Shown in pieces: positions 32,795 through 41,191 of a stretch of DNA of 64,000 nucleotides. Made by a program: the position numbers and the translations under genes. The first letter of the stretch is position 1. Each line of letters begins with the position of its first letter. The DNA comes from Streptomyces sp. A2-16 (GTDB taxonomy: Bacteria > Actinomycetota > Actinomycetes > Streptomycetales > Streptomycetaceae). A model generated the notes under the pieces. The model saw nothing but the letters and a program-made list of their open reading frames with translations, did not search any database and had not been told where the DNA came from. Location of the stretch: contig NZ_CP063808.1 in the NCBI RefSeq assembly GCF_018128905.1, forward strand, positions 5,456,001 through 5,520,000. The letters run 5' to 3'.

Positions 32795-33820
32795 ATGGAC
32801 ACGACCGATACGAGCAGCACGAGCGGGCACCTCGAAGAGGCCCTGGAGCGCGTCCACGCCTCCGGCCCGGAGCGGGAGGGCTGGCTGACCAACCACGCCC
32901 CCATGGTGGTCGAGGCGCTCGCCGCGCACGGACAGGCCGGCTCGGTGCACCGGTGGCTGGACCTCTACCGGGACAAGCTGGAGGACTTCCCCGACCGCGC
33001 GGCCCCCGTCACGGACGACAACTGGCTCTCGGCACTGGGCGATCCGCGCCGGATCGCGGACTGGACCGACCACTTCTCCCGCACGCTCGGCGAGCGCCCG
33101 TGGAAGGACGTCCTCGCCGAATGGTGGCCGCGACTGCTGCCCGGCCTGTACGGCGGTGCCACCCACACGGTCATCCGGGTCGGCCACGCCGTGCGTGCCC
33201 TGGAGGCGGAGGAGAACGCGCCGCGGATCACCGAACTCGCGCACGCGCTCGGCTACTGGGCGGCACGGCACCAGCCCGTCACGGGTCCGGTGGAACTGCC
33301 GGGTGCGGCGACCGCCGCGGACGCCCTGGAAGCCGTACCCGCCATCGAGCCGGGGCACATGGGCTTCCGGAACCGCCTGGCGGCCGTACGCCGACTGCCC
33401 CTGTGGGCGCACGACGTCACCGACCCGGACACCGCGAAGGAGCGGCTCACCGAGCTCGTCCGGGCCGCGACCCACCGCTACGCCACCCACGGCCACGGCG
33501 AGCCGACCATGCTGGTGCACGCGGCCACCGCCCCCAACGCCGTGCTGCGCACCCTGGACTGCCTTCCCCGCGACCAGTGGGCACCCAGTCTGCACGCGGC
33601 CTGGACGGCGTCCGCTGCGGTCACGGCCATGTACGCGCCCGTGGCACCGGTCGCCCACGTCCCCGCCGTGCGCCTGGCGCCCGAGGAGGTCGTGGAACGG
33701 GCCCTCGCCCACGGCGACGAGCACGTCATCAAGCTCACCGACACGGCTCTGGACGTCGGCGACCAGCAGGCCCTCGCGGCAGCCCTGCGTTCGGTCGAAC
33801 TGAGCGAGCCGCTCGTCTGA
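32795..33820 (+). CDS. questin oxidase-like family protein
   Basis: A 341-residue protein resembling the questin oxidase/DUF4243 family: NHAPMVVEALAAHG at the N-terminus, GGATHTVIRVGHAVRAL in the middle, and VHAATAPNAVLRTLDCLP near the C-terminus. The fungal enzyme opens the questin anthraquinone ring by Baeyer-Villiger oxidation. Bacterial members have no fixed function. No signal peptide. The ATG at 32795 is preferred over in-frame upstream codons within the hairpin. Confidence 0.82.
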   Translation: MDTTDTSSTSGHLEEALERVHASGPEREGWLTNHAPMVVEALAAHGQAGSVHRWLDLYRDKLEDFPDRAAPVTDDNWLSALGDPRRIADWTDHFSRTLGERPWKDVLAEWWPRLLPGLYGGATHTVIRVGHAVRALEAEENAPRITELAHALGYWAARHQPVTGPVELPGAATAADALEAVPAIEPGHMGFRNRLAAVRRLPLWAHDVTDPDTAKERLTELVRAATHRYATHGHGEPTMLVHAATAPNAVLRTLDCLPRDQWAPSLHAAWTASAAVTAMYAPVAPVAHVPAVRLAPEEVVERALAHGDEHVIKLTDTALDVGDQQALAAALRSVELSEPLV

Positions 33821-33828
33821 GGCCCCGA

Positions 33829-33848
33829 CGGCCGGCCTGCACCGGCCG
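33829..33848. terminator. bidirectional hairpin terminator
   Basis: CGGCCGG and CCGGCCG pair around the loop CCTGCA between two convergent genes (stops at 33820 and 33853). Location and symmetry suit termination from both sides. Confidence 0.65.
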
Positions 33849-33852
33849 AAGG

Positions 33853-34842
33853 TCAGGCACCGGCGACCATCGCGTCGCCCAGCGGGGTCCGGGCGTACAG
33901 CACCCGGTGGCCCTGCCGTCGCGAGCGGAGCAGGCCCGCCTCGCGCAGGACCGACAGATGGGCGGAGACGGTGGAGGGGGCGAGGCCGTGCCGTCGCGCC
34001 AGGTCGGTCGTCGAGGCCGGGTCCGCCAGCCCGGCCAGGACCGCGGCTCGTTGCCGCCCCAGCAGCCGCGCGAGAGCCTCCGACGGGCGCGGCACCTCCT
34101 CGCCGTGCAGCCCGGCCATGCCGCGCGCGGGGTAGATGACCGTCGGCTGCCAGGGCCGGGCGAAACCGCTGACCACGTCGGGCCAGACGAACACGCTCGG
34201 CATGAGCAGCACGCCCCGCCCGTCGGCCGGCTGGGCGTCCGTCATGTCGCCCCGCACGGGGAGGGTGAGGCTTCCGTCGGTCCAGTCGACGTCCGGGTGC
34301 AGACCGGTGAACAACGCGTCGAGCCCGGCGTCCGCCGCCAGCCGGGACCGGTGCGCGATGTCGGCCTCCAGCACGGCGCGGTGGCGTGCCCAGTCCGGGG
34401 CGACCAGCGCCCGCCATGCCTGCTCGGTGAGGTCGGCGAGGCGCCGCACGGCGGCAGCCGGGTCGTCGAGGGCGGCCCGGCCCTGCGGCGACTCGGCGAG
34501 TCCGGGTGTGCAGGCGAGGGAGCGGGCCATCTCGGCGTGGGCCAGGGCGGGGTCGGTGGTGCGGACGCGGGCCAGTTCGTCCTCGAAGCGGGGGTACGGC
34601 TCCTCGGGCGGCGGCCCCAGGAAGTCAGGGGTGTAACCGCCGACCGGCGGGATGAACAGCCACAGCGGGGACAGGTCGAGCCCGGCCACGCGCGGCGCGG
34701 ACCGGCGCAGCCACGCCCGGTGGTAGCCGTGCCGGGCGGACCGGCGCAGCATGCGCAGCGCCTCGTGGGTCTGGCAGAGCGGGGAGACCGCGAACCGGCA
34801 CCGTCGGAGGTCGTCGTTCCCCAGACGCAGGGTCAGCGGCAC
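33853..34842 (-). CDS. ArsR-like winged-helix regulator with large N-terminal domain
   Basis: A 329-residue protein. The C-terminal 75 residues are an ArsR-type winged helix: TTDLARRHGLAPSTVSAHLS, VLREAGLLRSRRQGHRVLYA. The N-terminal 240 residues form a domain common in actinomycete ArsR-like regulators (DUF5937-type). GTG at 34842 follows GGGGAGGGGG, which fixes the start. It is divergent from an MFS exporter, with a TTCGT/ACGAA palindrome between, so it likely represses export until a ligand is sensed. Confidence 0.88.
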   Translation of the reverse strand: MPLTLRLGNDDLRRCRFAVSPLCQTHEALRMLRRSARHGYHRAWLRRSAPRVAGLDLSPLWLFIPPVGGYTPDFLGPPPEEPYPRFEDELARVRTTDPALAHAEMARSLACTPGLAESPQGRAALDDPAAAVRRLADLTEQAWRALVAPDWARHRAVLEADIAHRSRLAADAGLDALFTGLHPDVDWTDGSLTLPVRGDMTDAQPADGRGVLLMPSVFVWPDVVSGFARPWQPTVIYPARGMAGLHGEEVPRPSEALARLLGRQRAAVLAGLADPASTTDLARRHGLAPSTVSAHLSVLREAGLLRSRRQGHRVLYARTPLGDAMVAGA

Positions 34843-34873
34843 GGCGGTCCCCCTCCCCGATGGCGGTCGGCGA

Positions 34874-34889
34874 TTCGTCCTGGAACGAA
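34874..34889. promoter_or_regulatory. putative ArsR-type operator
   Basis: TTCGTCCTGGAACGAA has perfect TTCGT/ACGAA arms. It lies 32 bases from the regulator start and 70 from the MFS start, in the shared control region. Confidence 0.5.
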
Positions 34890-34958
34890 AGAGTAGAGCC
34901 GTGCCCGTCGGCGCCGCACGCTGGCCGTCCCTCTTCCCCACCCTCGAAAGGCAGTTGG

Positions 34959-36158
34959 ATGGGCGGCGTACATCCGGCCCCCTGGCGCAGGGCCGCCGTG
35001 GTCGCGGCACTGATGCTGGCGGCGTTCACCTTCAACACCACCGAGAACCTCCCGGTGGGTCTGCTGTCCCTGATGGCGGACGATCTGCGGGTCTCGCTCA
35101 CGGCGGTTGGCGCGCTGGTCACCGGCTACGGTCTGGCGGTGGCCGTTGGTTCGCTGCCGCTGGCCCACGTCACCCGCTCCGTGCCGCGCCGGTACCTGAT
35201 GACGGGTCTGCTCGCGGTGCTCGCGCTGGCCAGCTGGATCTGCGCGCTCGCCGCCGTGTCGTACGGCCTGCTGCTGGCCGCCCGGGTGGCGACCGCGCTG
35301 GCTCAGGCGCTGTTCTGGGCGGTGATGGGGCCGGTCGCGGTGGGGCTGTTCGCGCCGGAGCGGCGGGGCCGGATCATCGGGCTGCTGTCGGTCGGCGGTT
35401 CGCTGGCCACCGTGGCCGGGGTGCCGGCGGGCACCTGGCTGGGCGGCCAAGCGGGCTGGCGGGTGCCGTTCGCGGTGCTCGGAGCCCTCGCCGCCGTGTC
35501 GCTGGTCGCCGTGGCCGTGCTGCTGCCGACCTCGCGTCCGCAGGCGGGCCATGCGGCGTACGGGGCCGCCCCCGACCGGCGCCGGTTCGCGGTCGTGCTG
35601 ACCACCACCGCGCTGTCGGTGACGGGGGCGTTCACCGGGTTCACGTACCTCGTGGCCTTCCTGGACGAGGTGAGCGGGTTCGGGCGGGACGCGGTGAGCG
35701 CGGTGCTCACCGCGTTCGGTGCGGCGGCGCTGGCCGGGGTCACGGTGGTGGGACCGCTGCTCGACCGGTATCCGCGGGCCACGCTGACCGTGCCGGTGGC
35801 GGGGCAGGCCATCGCCCTGCTCGGGCTGTACGCGGGCGGGAGCAGCCAGGCCGCGACCGTCGTCCTGCTCATGCTGCTGGGGGCCTCGGTGGCGCCGGCG
35901 TTCATGGCGACGCAGAGCCAGGTGCTGCATGTCGCCCCGGGGCGTACCGAGACGGCGCTCGCGGCCAACTCGGCGGCCTTCAACGTGGGCGTGGCCGTCG
36001 GCGCCCTGTTCGGTGGCGCGCTGCTGCCCCTGACCGGGGTCCGCGGCACGTTCCTTGCGGGCGGGCTGCTGACGGCGGTGGCTCTGGTGGTGCTGTCCTG
36101 GCCGGAGTCGGTCGTCTCGCGGGCGGCGGTGGACGCTCCCGAGCCCGGCGTCCGATGA
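34959..36158 (+). CDS. MFS transporter (DHA1, AraJ-like exporter)
   Basis: A 399-residue permease with 12 predicted transmembrane segments. TENLPVGLLSLMADDL, GYGLAVAVGSLPLAH, and the loop motif RR-GRIIGLLSVGGSLATVAG match DHA1 exporters of the arabinose-efflux type. It probably uses the proton gradient to export a drug or sugar-like compound. The ATG at 34959 follows GAAAGG. It is divergent from the ArsR-like regulator and followed closely by an unknown gene (7-base gap). Confidence 0.93.
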   Translation: MGGVHPAPWRRAAVVAALMLAAFTFNTTENLPVGLLSLMADDLRVSLTAVGALVTGYGLAVAVGSLPLAHVTRSVPRRYLMTGLLAVLALASWICALAAVSYGLLLAARVATALAQALFWAVMGPVAVGLFAPERRGRIIGLLSVGGSLATVAGVPAGTWLGGQAGWRVPFAVLGALAAVSLVAVAVLLPTSRPQAGHAAYGAAPDRRRFAVVLTTTALSVTGAFTGFTYLVAFLDEVSGFGRDAVSAVLTAFGAAALAGVTVVGPLLDRYPRATLTVPVAGQAIALLGLYAGGSSQAATVVLLMLLGASVAPAFMATQSQVLHVAPGRTETALAANSAAFNVGVAVGALFGGALLPLTGVRGTFLAGGLLTAVALVVLSWPESVVSRAAVDAPEPGVR

Positions 36159-36165
36159 TGGCCGG

Positions 36166-36684
36166 ATGGATCTTCACGAGGAACTGCCCGCCGCCGTCGG
36201 CAGCGAGGCTCTGCTCGCGCTCGCCGACACCCACCACGCCCGTCCCGTCCGGCCGTTGGGCACCCGGGAGGCCGCCGGCCACCTGGTGAAGGTCTACGCG
36301 CTGGAGGCACCCGGCCGCACCGTGTCCGGCCAGGACACCGAGGGCGGGCTGCGGATCGCCGCGCGCCATCTCGAACTGGGCCCGCTGCGGGGCTCCCTGG
36401 GGCTCGCCGTCCTGATCGTGCACGCGGGCGGCGACGGCGACTACGTCCTGGTCCACACCTGGATCGAGGGCGACATGGCGGACCTGGCGATCTTCACGGG
36501 CCCGGTGGCCGAGCCCGACGCGTTGCGACCCGGCCGGACGGGACTCTCGCCCTGCGTGTGGGAGGCCGCCGTGCTCGCGCACGAGCGCGGCGCGTACTCC
36601 CGGCACGTCCTGGACGGCACCGGTTCGCTCGCCGAGCGTCTCACCGCCTGGAGCGCGGACACGCTCGCGGGGGACGTGCGATGA
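36166..36684 (+). CDS. protein of unknown function, 172 residues
   Basis: I do not recognise a family. The protein is soluble, acidic, and shows no signal peptide or membrane segment. Segments such as VSGQDTEGGLRIAARHLELG and YVLVHTWIEGDMADLAIFTG look like a compact beta-rich enzyme or binding domain. It starts 7 bases after the MFS stop and overlaps the GNAT gene by ATGA, so it is in the same transcription unit. Confidence 0.75.
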   Translation: MDLHEELPAAVGSEALLALADTHHARPVRPLGTREAAGHLVKVYALEAPGRTVSGQDTEGGLRIAARHLELGPLRGSLGLAVLIVHAGGDGDYVLVHTWIEGDMADLAIFTGPVAEPDALRPGRTGLSPCVWEAAVLAHERGAYSRHVLDGTGSLAERLTAWSADTLAGDVR

Positions 36685-37148
36685 GCGAGGCCCCCTTCGT
36701 CCGGCACGCCGAGCGCGCCGATCTCCCCGTCGTCGCCGAACTCGCCGCCCGTCACGCCGAGTACGAGCAGGCCGCGCCGCCCCCGGCCGACCTGGCCACG
36801 CGGCTGGCCGCGCTCCTCTTCGACACCCCCGCGCCCCGTCTGCGCTGCCTGGTGGCCGAACTCCCGGACGGACGACTCGCCGGTTACGCCACCTGCTCGC
36901 CCGAACTCTCCACCTGGGAGGGCCGCGAATACCTGCACATGGACTGCCTGTTCCTGCTGCCCGGGCACCGCGGTCTCGGGCTCGGCGTGCTGCTCATGGA
37001 CGCCGTGGCCGCCGAGGCTCGCACACTGGGGCTCGAGGCGGTGCAGTGGCAGACACCGACGTGGAACGACGGGGCGATCCGCTTCTACGACCGGCTGGGC
37101 GCCCGCGCCGTGCAAAAGGTGCGCTACTCCCTACCCGTTGCTCCCTGA
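36681..37148 (+). CDS. GNAT family N-acetyltransferase
   Basis: A 155-residue acetyltransferase. Acetyl-CoA motif A is LLPGHRGLGLGVLLMDAV; the C-terminal WNDGAIRFYDRLGARAV is the typical beta-bulge region. The acceptor substrate is unknown. It is translation-coupled to the preceding gene through a 4-base overlap. The MFS-unknown-GNAT order suggests resistance or modification of an exported compound, but this is only inference. Confidence 0.92.
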   Translation: MSEAPFVRHAERADLPVVAELAARHAEYEQAAPPPADLATRLAALLFDTPAPRLRCLVAELPDGRLAGYATCSPELSTWEGREYLHMDCLFLLPGHRGLGLGVLLMDAVAAEARTLGLEAVQWQTPTWNDGAIRFYDRLGARAVQKVRYSLPVAP

Positions 37149-37180
37149 GCGTCAAACACCGAACCTCCGCAGGGTCTATC

Positions 37181-38125
37181 GTGTCCCGCATGTCCCTCCC
37201 GGAACTGATCCGCATCGTCTCCCGTGACTCGCCCATGGCGCTGGCCCAAGTGGAGCGTGTCAGAAGCGAGTTGACCGCCCTGTATCCCGGTGTGCGCACC
37301 GAGGTCGTGCCGGTGAGGACGACCGGTGACAAGTGGATGGGCGACCTGTCCAAGGTCGAGGGCAAGGGTGCGTTCACCAAGGAGGTCGACGCGGCGCTGC
37401 TGGCCGGCGAGGCCGATCTCGCGGTGCACTGCGTGAAGGACGTGCCCGCCGACCGGCCGCTTCCGGCGGGCACCACGTTCGCGGCGTTCCTGAAGCGGGA
37501 CGACATCCGTGACGCCCTGATCCACCCGGACGGCCTCACTCTGGACGAGCTTCCGGAGGGGACCCGGATCGGGACCTCCTCGGTGCGCCGGGTGGCCCAG
37601 CTGGCCGCCACTCACCCGCACCTGGAGTGCGTGCCGTTCCGCGGCAACGCCAACCGGCGGCTGGCCAAGCTGGAGGCCCGCGAGGCGGACGCGCTGCTGC
37701 TCGCGGTGGCCGGTCTCGAACGCATCGGTCGCGAGGACGTGATCAGCGAGATCCTCTCCCCCGAGACGATGATGCCGCCGATCGGCGCGGGCATCCTCGC
37801 GCTCCAGTGCCGGGAGGGCGACACCGAGCTGATCGAAGCGGTCAGCGCGCTGGGCGATCCGGACACCTTCCGGGAGGCGACCGCCGAGCGGATGTTCCTG
37901 CACGTCCTGCAGGGCCACTGCAACAGCCCGATCGCGGGGTACGCGCGCGTGGACCACAGCGGGGAACTGTCCCTGCGAGCCTGTGTGTTCACCCCGGACG
38001 GCAAGACGCGGCTGAACGCCCACGAGTGGGCGGGCCGGCTCGATCCGGCCACGCTGGGCACCTCGGTGGCGGTGGCGCTGCTGCGTCAGGGTGCCCGCGA
38101 GATCATCGACGGCATTCCGCACTAG
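37181..38125 (+). CDS. hemC: porphobilinogen deaminase paralogue (hydroxymethylbilane synthase)
   Basis: A 314-residue enzyme that joins four porphobilinogen units in haem, sirohaem and B12 synthesis. Key residues are present: SRDSPMALAQ, TTGDKWMG, the Asp in AVHCVKDVP, paired Arg in GTSSVRRVAQ, FRGNANRRL, and the dipyrromethane-bearing Cys in LQGHCNSPIAG. It stands alone without hemA, hemB or hemD, so it is likely a second copy. GTG at 37181 is chosen because AGGG sits 7 bases upstream; ATG at 37190 is the alternative. Confidence 0.9.
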   Translation: MSRMSLPELIRIVSRDSPMALAQVERVRSELTALYPGVRTEVVPVRTTGDKWMGDLSKVEGKGAFTKEVDAALLAGEADLAVHCVKDVPADRPLPAGTTFAAFLKRDDIRDALIHPDGLTLDELPEGTRIGTSSVRRVAQLAATHPHLECVPFRGNANRRLAKLEAREADALLLAVAGLERIGREDVISEILSPETMMPPIGAGILALQCREGDTELIEAVSALGDPDTFREATAERMFLHVLQGHCNSPIAGYARVDHSGELSLRACVFTPDGKTRLNAHEWAGRLDPATLGTSVAVALLRQGAREIIDGIPH

Positions 38126-38158
38126 TTCGACTGCACGGGGACCGAGGAGGGCGGCGGC

Positions 38159-38674
38159 TCAGGCCGTGCCCTCTTCGGCCTGGTCCCTCAGGAAGTTGCT
38201 GACCTGGCACGCCAGACCCTCACGGCCCGCGCCCGAGTAGGCCGTCCCCTCGTCGAGTCCGATGCCGCCCGCCCACAGCCGGCGGTCGGCCCACTCGTCG
38301 TCGACCCGCAGCTGGATCTGCACGTCGATCTGGCCGAGGCTCGCCTCCGGTCCCGCCGCGAAGAGCACGGCGGTGGCGCGGCGCAGCGGGTAGACGTCGA
38401 ACCCCTCGATGAACTGCGAGTTGCGCCAGTCGATGAAGGCGCTCTCGCCGTCGGGGCCGAGCCGGACATCGATCTGGCCGTCCTCGAGGTGGACGGTCGG
38501 ATGCTGATCGCCGCGGTTCTCGACGGTCACACGGACACTGAAATAGGTGAGCCCTTCGGCGGCGTCGTCGCGTCCGCGCGGCGGCTCGGCCGCCTCCAGA
38601 CGGTGGACGCGGACACGCAGACCGGCATGCTCGTCGTACTCCTGCCAGTCCCCGACCACGTTGGGCTCGTACAC
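38159..38674 (-). CDS. protein of unknown function, 171 residues
   Basis: Not recognised with certainty. It has no signal peptide or membrane segment. The pattern LTYFSVRVTVENRGDQHPTV and VHLEDGQIDVRL resembles DUF4352-like immunoglobulin folds, which often bind or stabilise partners. GTG at 38674 follows AGAGGT. A good TTGACA-type promoter lies upstream. It is convergent with hemC. Confidence 0.7.
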   Translation of the reverse strand: MYEPNVVGDWQEYDEHAGLRVRVHRLEAAEPPRGRDDAAEGLTYFSVRVTVENRGDQHPTVHLEDGQIDVRLGPDGESAFIDWRNSQFIEGFDVYPLRRATAVLFAAGPEASLGQIDVQIQLRVDDEWADRRLWAGGIGLDEGTAYSGAGREGLACQVSNFLRDQAEEGTA

Positions 38675-38703
38675 AGTGCACCTCTTCGACCTCAGAGAGC
38701 TGC

Positions 38704-38733
38704 TTCCTATCTGTGTGCTCAATGCACTGTCAA
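38704..38733 (-). promoter_or_regulatory. HrdB-type promoter
   Basis: On the minus strand TTGACA (38733-38728) and TAGGAA (38709-38704) are separated by 18 bases. The spacer holds the GTGC-TCAAT-GCAC inverted repeat (38715-38727), a possible repressor site. Confidence 0.55.
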
Positions 38734-38866
38734 ATGAGCAGAATGCGCTGTGGCCAGGGAATTCACCCCCTTTGATCGCTGATCAAGCCGTGCGCAGGAA
38801 GAATCCGCCCGGTGGCCGGAAAAACCCTTCCACCGGCGTGCCGCACATCACGTTCCGCCCGCATGA

Positions 38867-39709
38867 TCAACGGGCCAGCCGGCCGAGGAGCGAGGAGGCC
38901 GCGGTGATGCCCAGGACGGCGGCCACGGCCAGCACCCCGAAGTCGAGCGCCAGATGGGCGCGGGTGCCCAGGAGAAGTCCGCGCAGGGCGTCGACCTCGT
39001 AGCTGAGGGGGTTGACCTTGCTGACGGCCTGGAGCCAGCCCGGCATGACGGACAGCGGGTACAGGGCGTTGGAGCCGAAGAAGAGCGGCATCGTGATGGC
39101 CTGTCCGATGCCCATCAGGCGGTCCCTGCTGAGCACGATCCCGGCGATGGTCATGGACAGACAGGAGAAGAACGCCGAGCCGAGGATCACGATCGCGCCG
39201 ACGCCGAGGAGCTTGAGCGGGTTCCAGGTCAGCGACACCCCGAGCAGGGCGGCGATGACGATGACGACGACGGCCTGGATCAGCGACTTCACTCCGGCCG
39301 CGAAGGCCTTGCCGGTGGTGAGCGCCGAGCGCGGGGTGGGGGTGACCAGGAGCTTGTTGAGGATGCCCGCGTCCCGCTCCCAGATGATCTGGATGCCGTA
39401 GAAGATCGCTATGAACATCGCCGACTGGGCGATGATGCCGGGCGCCAGGTAGTCGATGTACGGGATGCCCTCGGTGGGGATCGCCTTGATGCGGGTGAAG
39501 GTCTGACCGAAGATCAGCAGCCACAGGGCGGGCTGGACCGCGCGGGTGTAGAGCTCCGTGCGGTCGTGGCTGAGCTTCTGGAGTTCCACGGCGCACATCG
39601 CCACGACCCTGGCGGGCAGCAGGCGCCAGCCCGCGCGGGGCTCCGGCGGCCTCAGCAACAGGCCTATGTCAGCCGACACGGTTCGCGGTGCGGCGGGTGC
39701 TTCGGACAT
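38867..39709 (-). CDS. ABC-2 type exporter permease
   Basis: A 280-residue membrane protein with about six transmembrane segments. RTELYTRAVQPALWLLIFGQ, GIQIIWERDAGILNKLLVTP and LSVMPGWLQAVSKVNPLSY are typical of daunorubicin-resistance-type permeases. It would pair with the ATPase encoded just upstream. The start at 39709 lies inside the ATPase gene, an overlap of 41 bases. Confidence 0.93.
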   Translation of the reverse strand: MSEAPAAPRTVSADIGLLLRPPEPRAGWRLLPARVVAMCAVELQKLSHDRTELYTRAVQPALWLLIFGQTFTRIKAIPTEGIPYIDYLAPGIIAQSAMFIAIFYGIQIIWERDAGILNKLLVTPTPRSALTTGKAFAAGVKSLIQAVVVIVIAALLGVSLTWNPLKLLGVGAIVILGSAFFSCLSMTIAGIVLSRDRLMGIGQAITMPLFFGSNALYPLSVMPGWLQAVSKVNPLSYEVDALRGLLLGTRAHLALDFGVLAVAAVLGITAASSLLGRLAR

Positions 39710-40490
39710 CGCGGAAATCCCCTCCCTCGTCTTCGAGTCCGCTGCCGGCGACGTCACGGAAGACGTCCTCCAGGCTCGGCACGGTGTCGGTGCCCCGCTT
39801 TTCGGCCAGTCCCCGCCGGAGCTCGACGGGGGTGCCGAGGGCACGGACGCGCCCGCGGTGCATGAGGCCGACCCGGTCGCAGTACTGGTCGGCCTCGTCC
39901 ATGTAGTGGGTGGTCACGAGGACGGTCATGCCGGTCGCCTCGCGTACGGCGTTGATGTGCTCCCACACGCCGGTGCGGGCGATCGGGTCGAGGCCGATGG
40001 TCGGCTCGTCGAGGATCAGCAGCCGGGGCGCGCTGACCAGGGCCTGGGCCAGCTCCAGACGGCGGACCATGCCGCCGGAGTAGGTGCCGGCGAGCCGGTC
40101 GGCGGCGTCGGTGAGGTCGACCGCCGCCAGCGCCTGGGCGACACGCTCGGCACGTTCCCTGCGGGCGACGTCGAAGACGCGGGCGAACAGGGTGACGTTC
40201 TCCCGGCCGGTCAGGTTGGCGTCGGCGGACAGCTGCTGCGGGACGTAGCCGAGCAGACGGCGTACGGCCATCGGGTCGGCGGCGGTGTCGCGGCCGAAGA
40301 CGCGGATCATCCCGGCCGGGACCGGGAGCAGGGTGGTGATGCAGCGGATGGCGGTGGTCTTGCCGGCACCGTTGGGGCCGAGCAGCCCGAAGACCTCGCC
40401 CTCCCCCACGGTCAGGTCCAGTCCGTCCACGGCCTTCGTGTCGCCGAAGGCGTAGGTCAGCCCGGTGCAGGAAACAGCGTCGGGGGTCAT
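39669..40490 (-). CDS. ABC exporter ATPase (DrrA-like)
   Basis: A 273-residue ATPase. Walker A GPNGAGKTT, Q-loop VPQQLSADANLTGRE, signature YSGGMVRRLELAQAL, Walker B LLILDEPTIGLDP and the H-loop VTTHYMDEAD. The C-terminal extension resembles DrrA regulatory tails. Works with the permease to export a drug or lipid. Its ATG overlaps the MarR stop by 4 bases; its tail overlaps the permease start by 41 bases. Confidence 0.95.
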   Translation of the reverse strand: MTPDAVSCTGLTYAFGDTKAVDGLDLTVGEGEVFGLLGPNGAGKTTAIRCITTLLPVPAGMIRVFGRDTAADPMAVRRLLGYVPQQLSADANLTGRENVTLFARVFDVARRERAERVAQALAAVDLTDAADRLAGTYSGGMVRRLELAQALVSAPRLLILDEPTIGLDPIARTGVWEHINAVREATGMTVLVTTHYMDEADQYCDRVGLMHRGRVRALGTPVELRRGLAEKRGTDTVPSLEDVFRDVAGSGLEDEGGDFRDVRSTRRTANRVG

Positions 40491-40942
40491 GTGTCCTCGG
40501 CCTCCTCGTGCAGAGTGACGGCGAGCGCGCGCAGGGCGGGAAGCGCGGCGCGCAGGGCCTCCTGATCGGCCGCGTCCAGCCGGGTGACGTGGCGGCTCAC
40601 GAGCGCGACGCGCCGCTCCTTCCAGTCCCTGAGCCGTGCCTCGGCCTTCTCGGTGAGCAGCAGCCGGGCGGCGCGCCGGTCGGCGGGATCGGTCCCGCGG
40701 ACCAGGTGGCCGTCCTTGACCAGCTGGTTGACCAGGGTCGAGACGGAGTTCCCGGCCAGATGGAGCTCCTTGGCGGCGTCGGAGACACCGATGCCGGGGC
40801 GCGACTCGACCAGGCGCAGCAGTTCGACCTCGGCGCCACGCAGCCGTGGCACGGTCAGTCCGGCGCGCAGCCTGCGCCTGAGCAGCCGCTGGACGCCGAC
40901 GAGGGCATCGGCCAGCTCTTCGGGGAACGTCTCTTCGTCCAC
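40487..40942 (-). CDS. MarR-family regulator of the ABC exporter operon
   Basis: A 151-residue regulator: winged helix GIGVSDAAKELHLAGNSVST, LVNQLVKDGHLVRGTDPADR, and flanking dimer helices. It is the first gene of a MarR-ATPase-permease operon coupled by overlaps. A perfect 19-bp palindrome lies 11 bases before its start. By analogy, substrate binding would release repression and switch on export. Confidence 0.94.
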   Translation of the reverse strand: MDEETFPEELADALVGVQRLLRRRLRAGLTVPRLRGAEVELLRLVESRPGIGVSDAAKELHLAGNSVSTLVNQLVKDGHLVRGTDPADRRAARLLLTEKAEARLRDWKERRVALVSRHVTRLDAADQEALRAALPALRALAVTLHEEAEDT

Positions 40943-40953
40943 GGCATCGACAT

Positions 40954-40972
40954 TACCTCTGTATCAGAGGTA
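40954..40972. promoter_or_regulatory. MarR operator palindrome
   Basis: TACCTCTG-TAT-CAGAGGTA is a perfect inverted repeat with 8-bp arms, ending 11 bases from the MarR start. Its position over the promoter or transcription start suits autorepression. Confidence 0.75.
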
Positions 40973-41020
40973 TCTCTCCCAAGGCCTGGTCAAACACATA
41001 TATGACGATCTGCCGTTTTT

Positions 41021-41046
41021 GTTTTGATTCACCCGGAAGCGGGAAC
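41021..41046 (+). promoter_or_regulatory. SigB-type promoter-like sequence before the sigma gene
   Basis: GTTTT (41021-41025), a 15-base spacer and GGGAAC (41041-41046) fit the SigB family consensus with one mismatch (A for T). It would allow autoregulation of the sigma factor gene. Confidence 0.4.
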
Positions 41047-41191
41047 ATTCCAATCAGTGCTTCGGACAGGAGGCACGTCCGTGGGAGCCCGCCGAGCGGG
41101 CCCCGGATGTCCCTCGACGGCTTCTCAGGGTCCGACTGCGCGCGTCCCACGGTGTCTGTCCATCCAGCACCCGCTCAGGGAGGTGCGCGAC

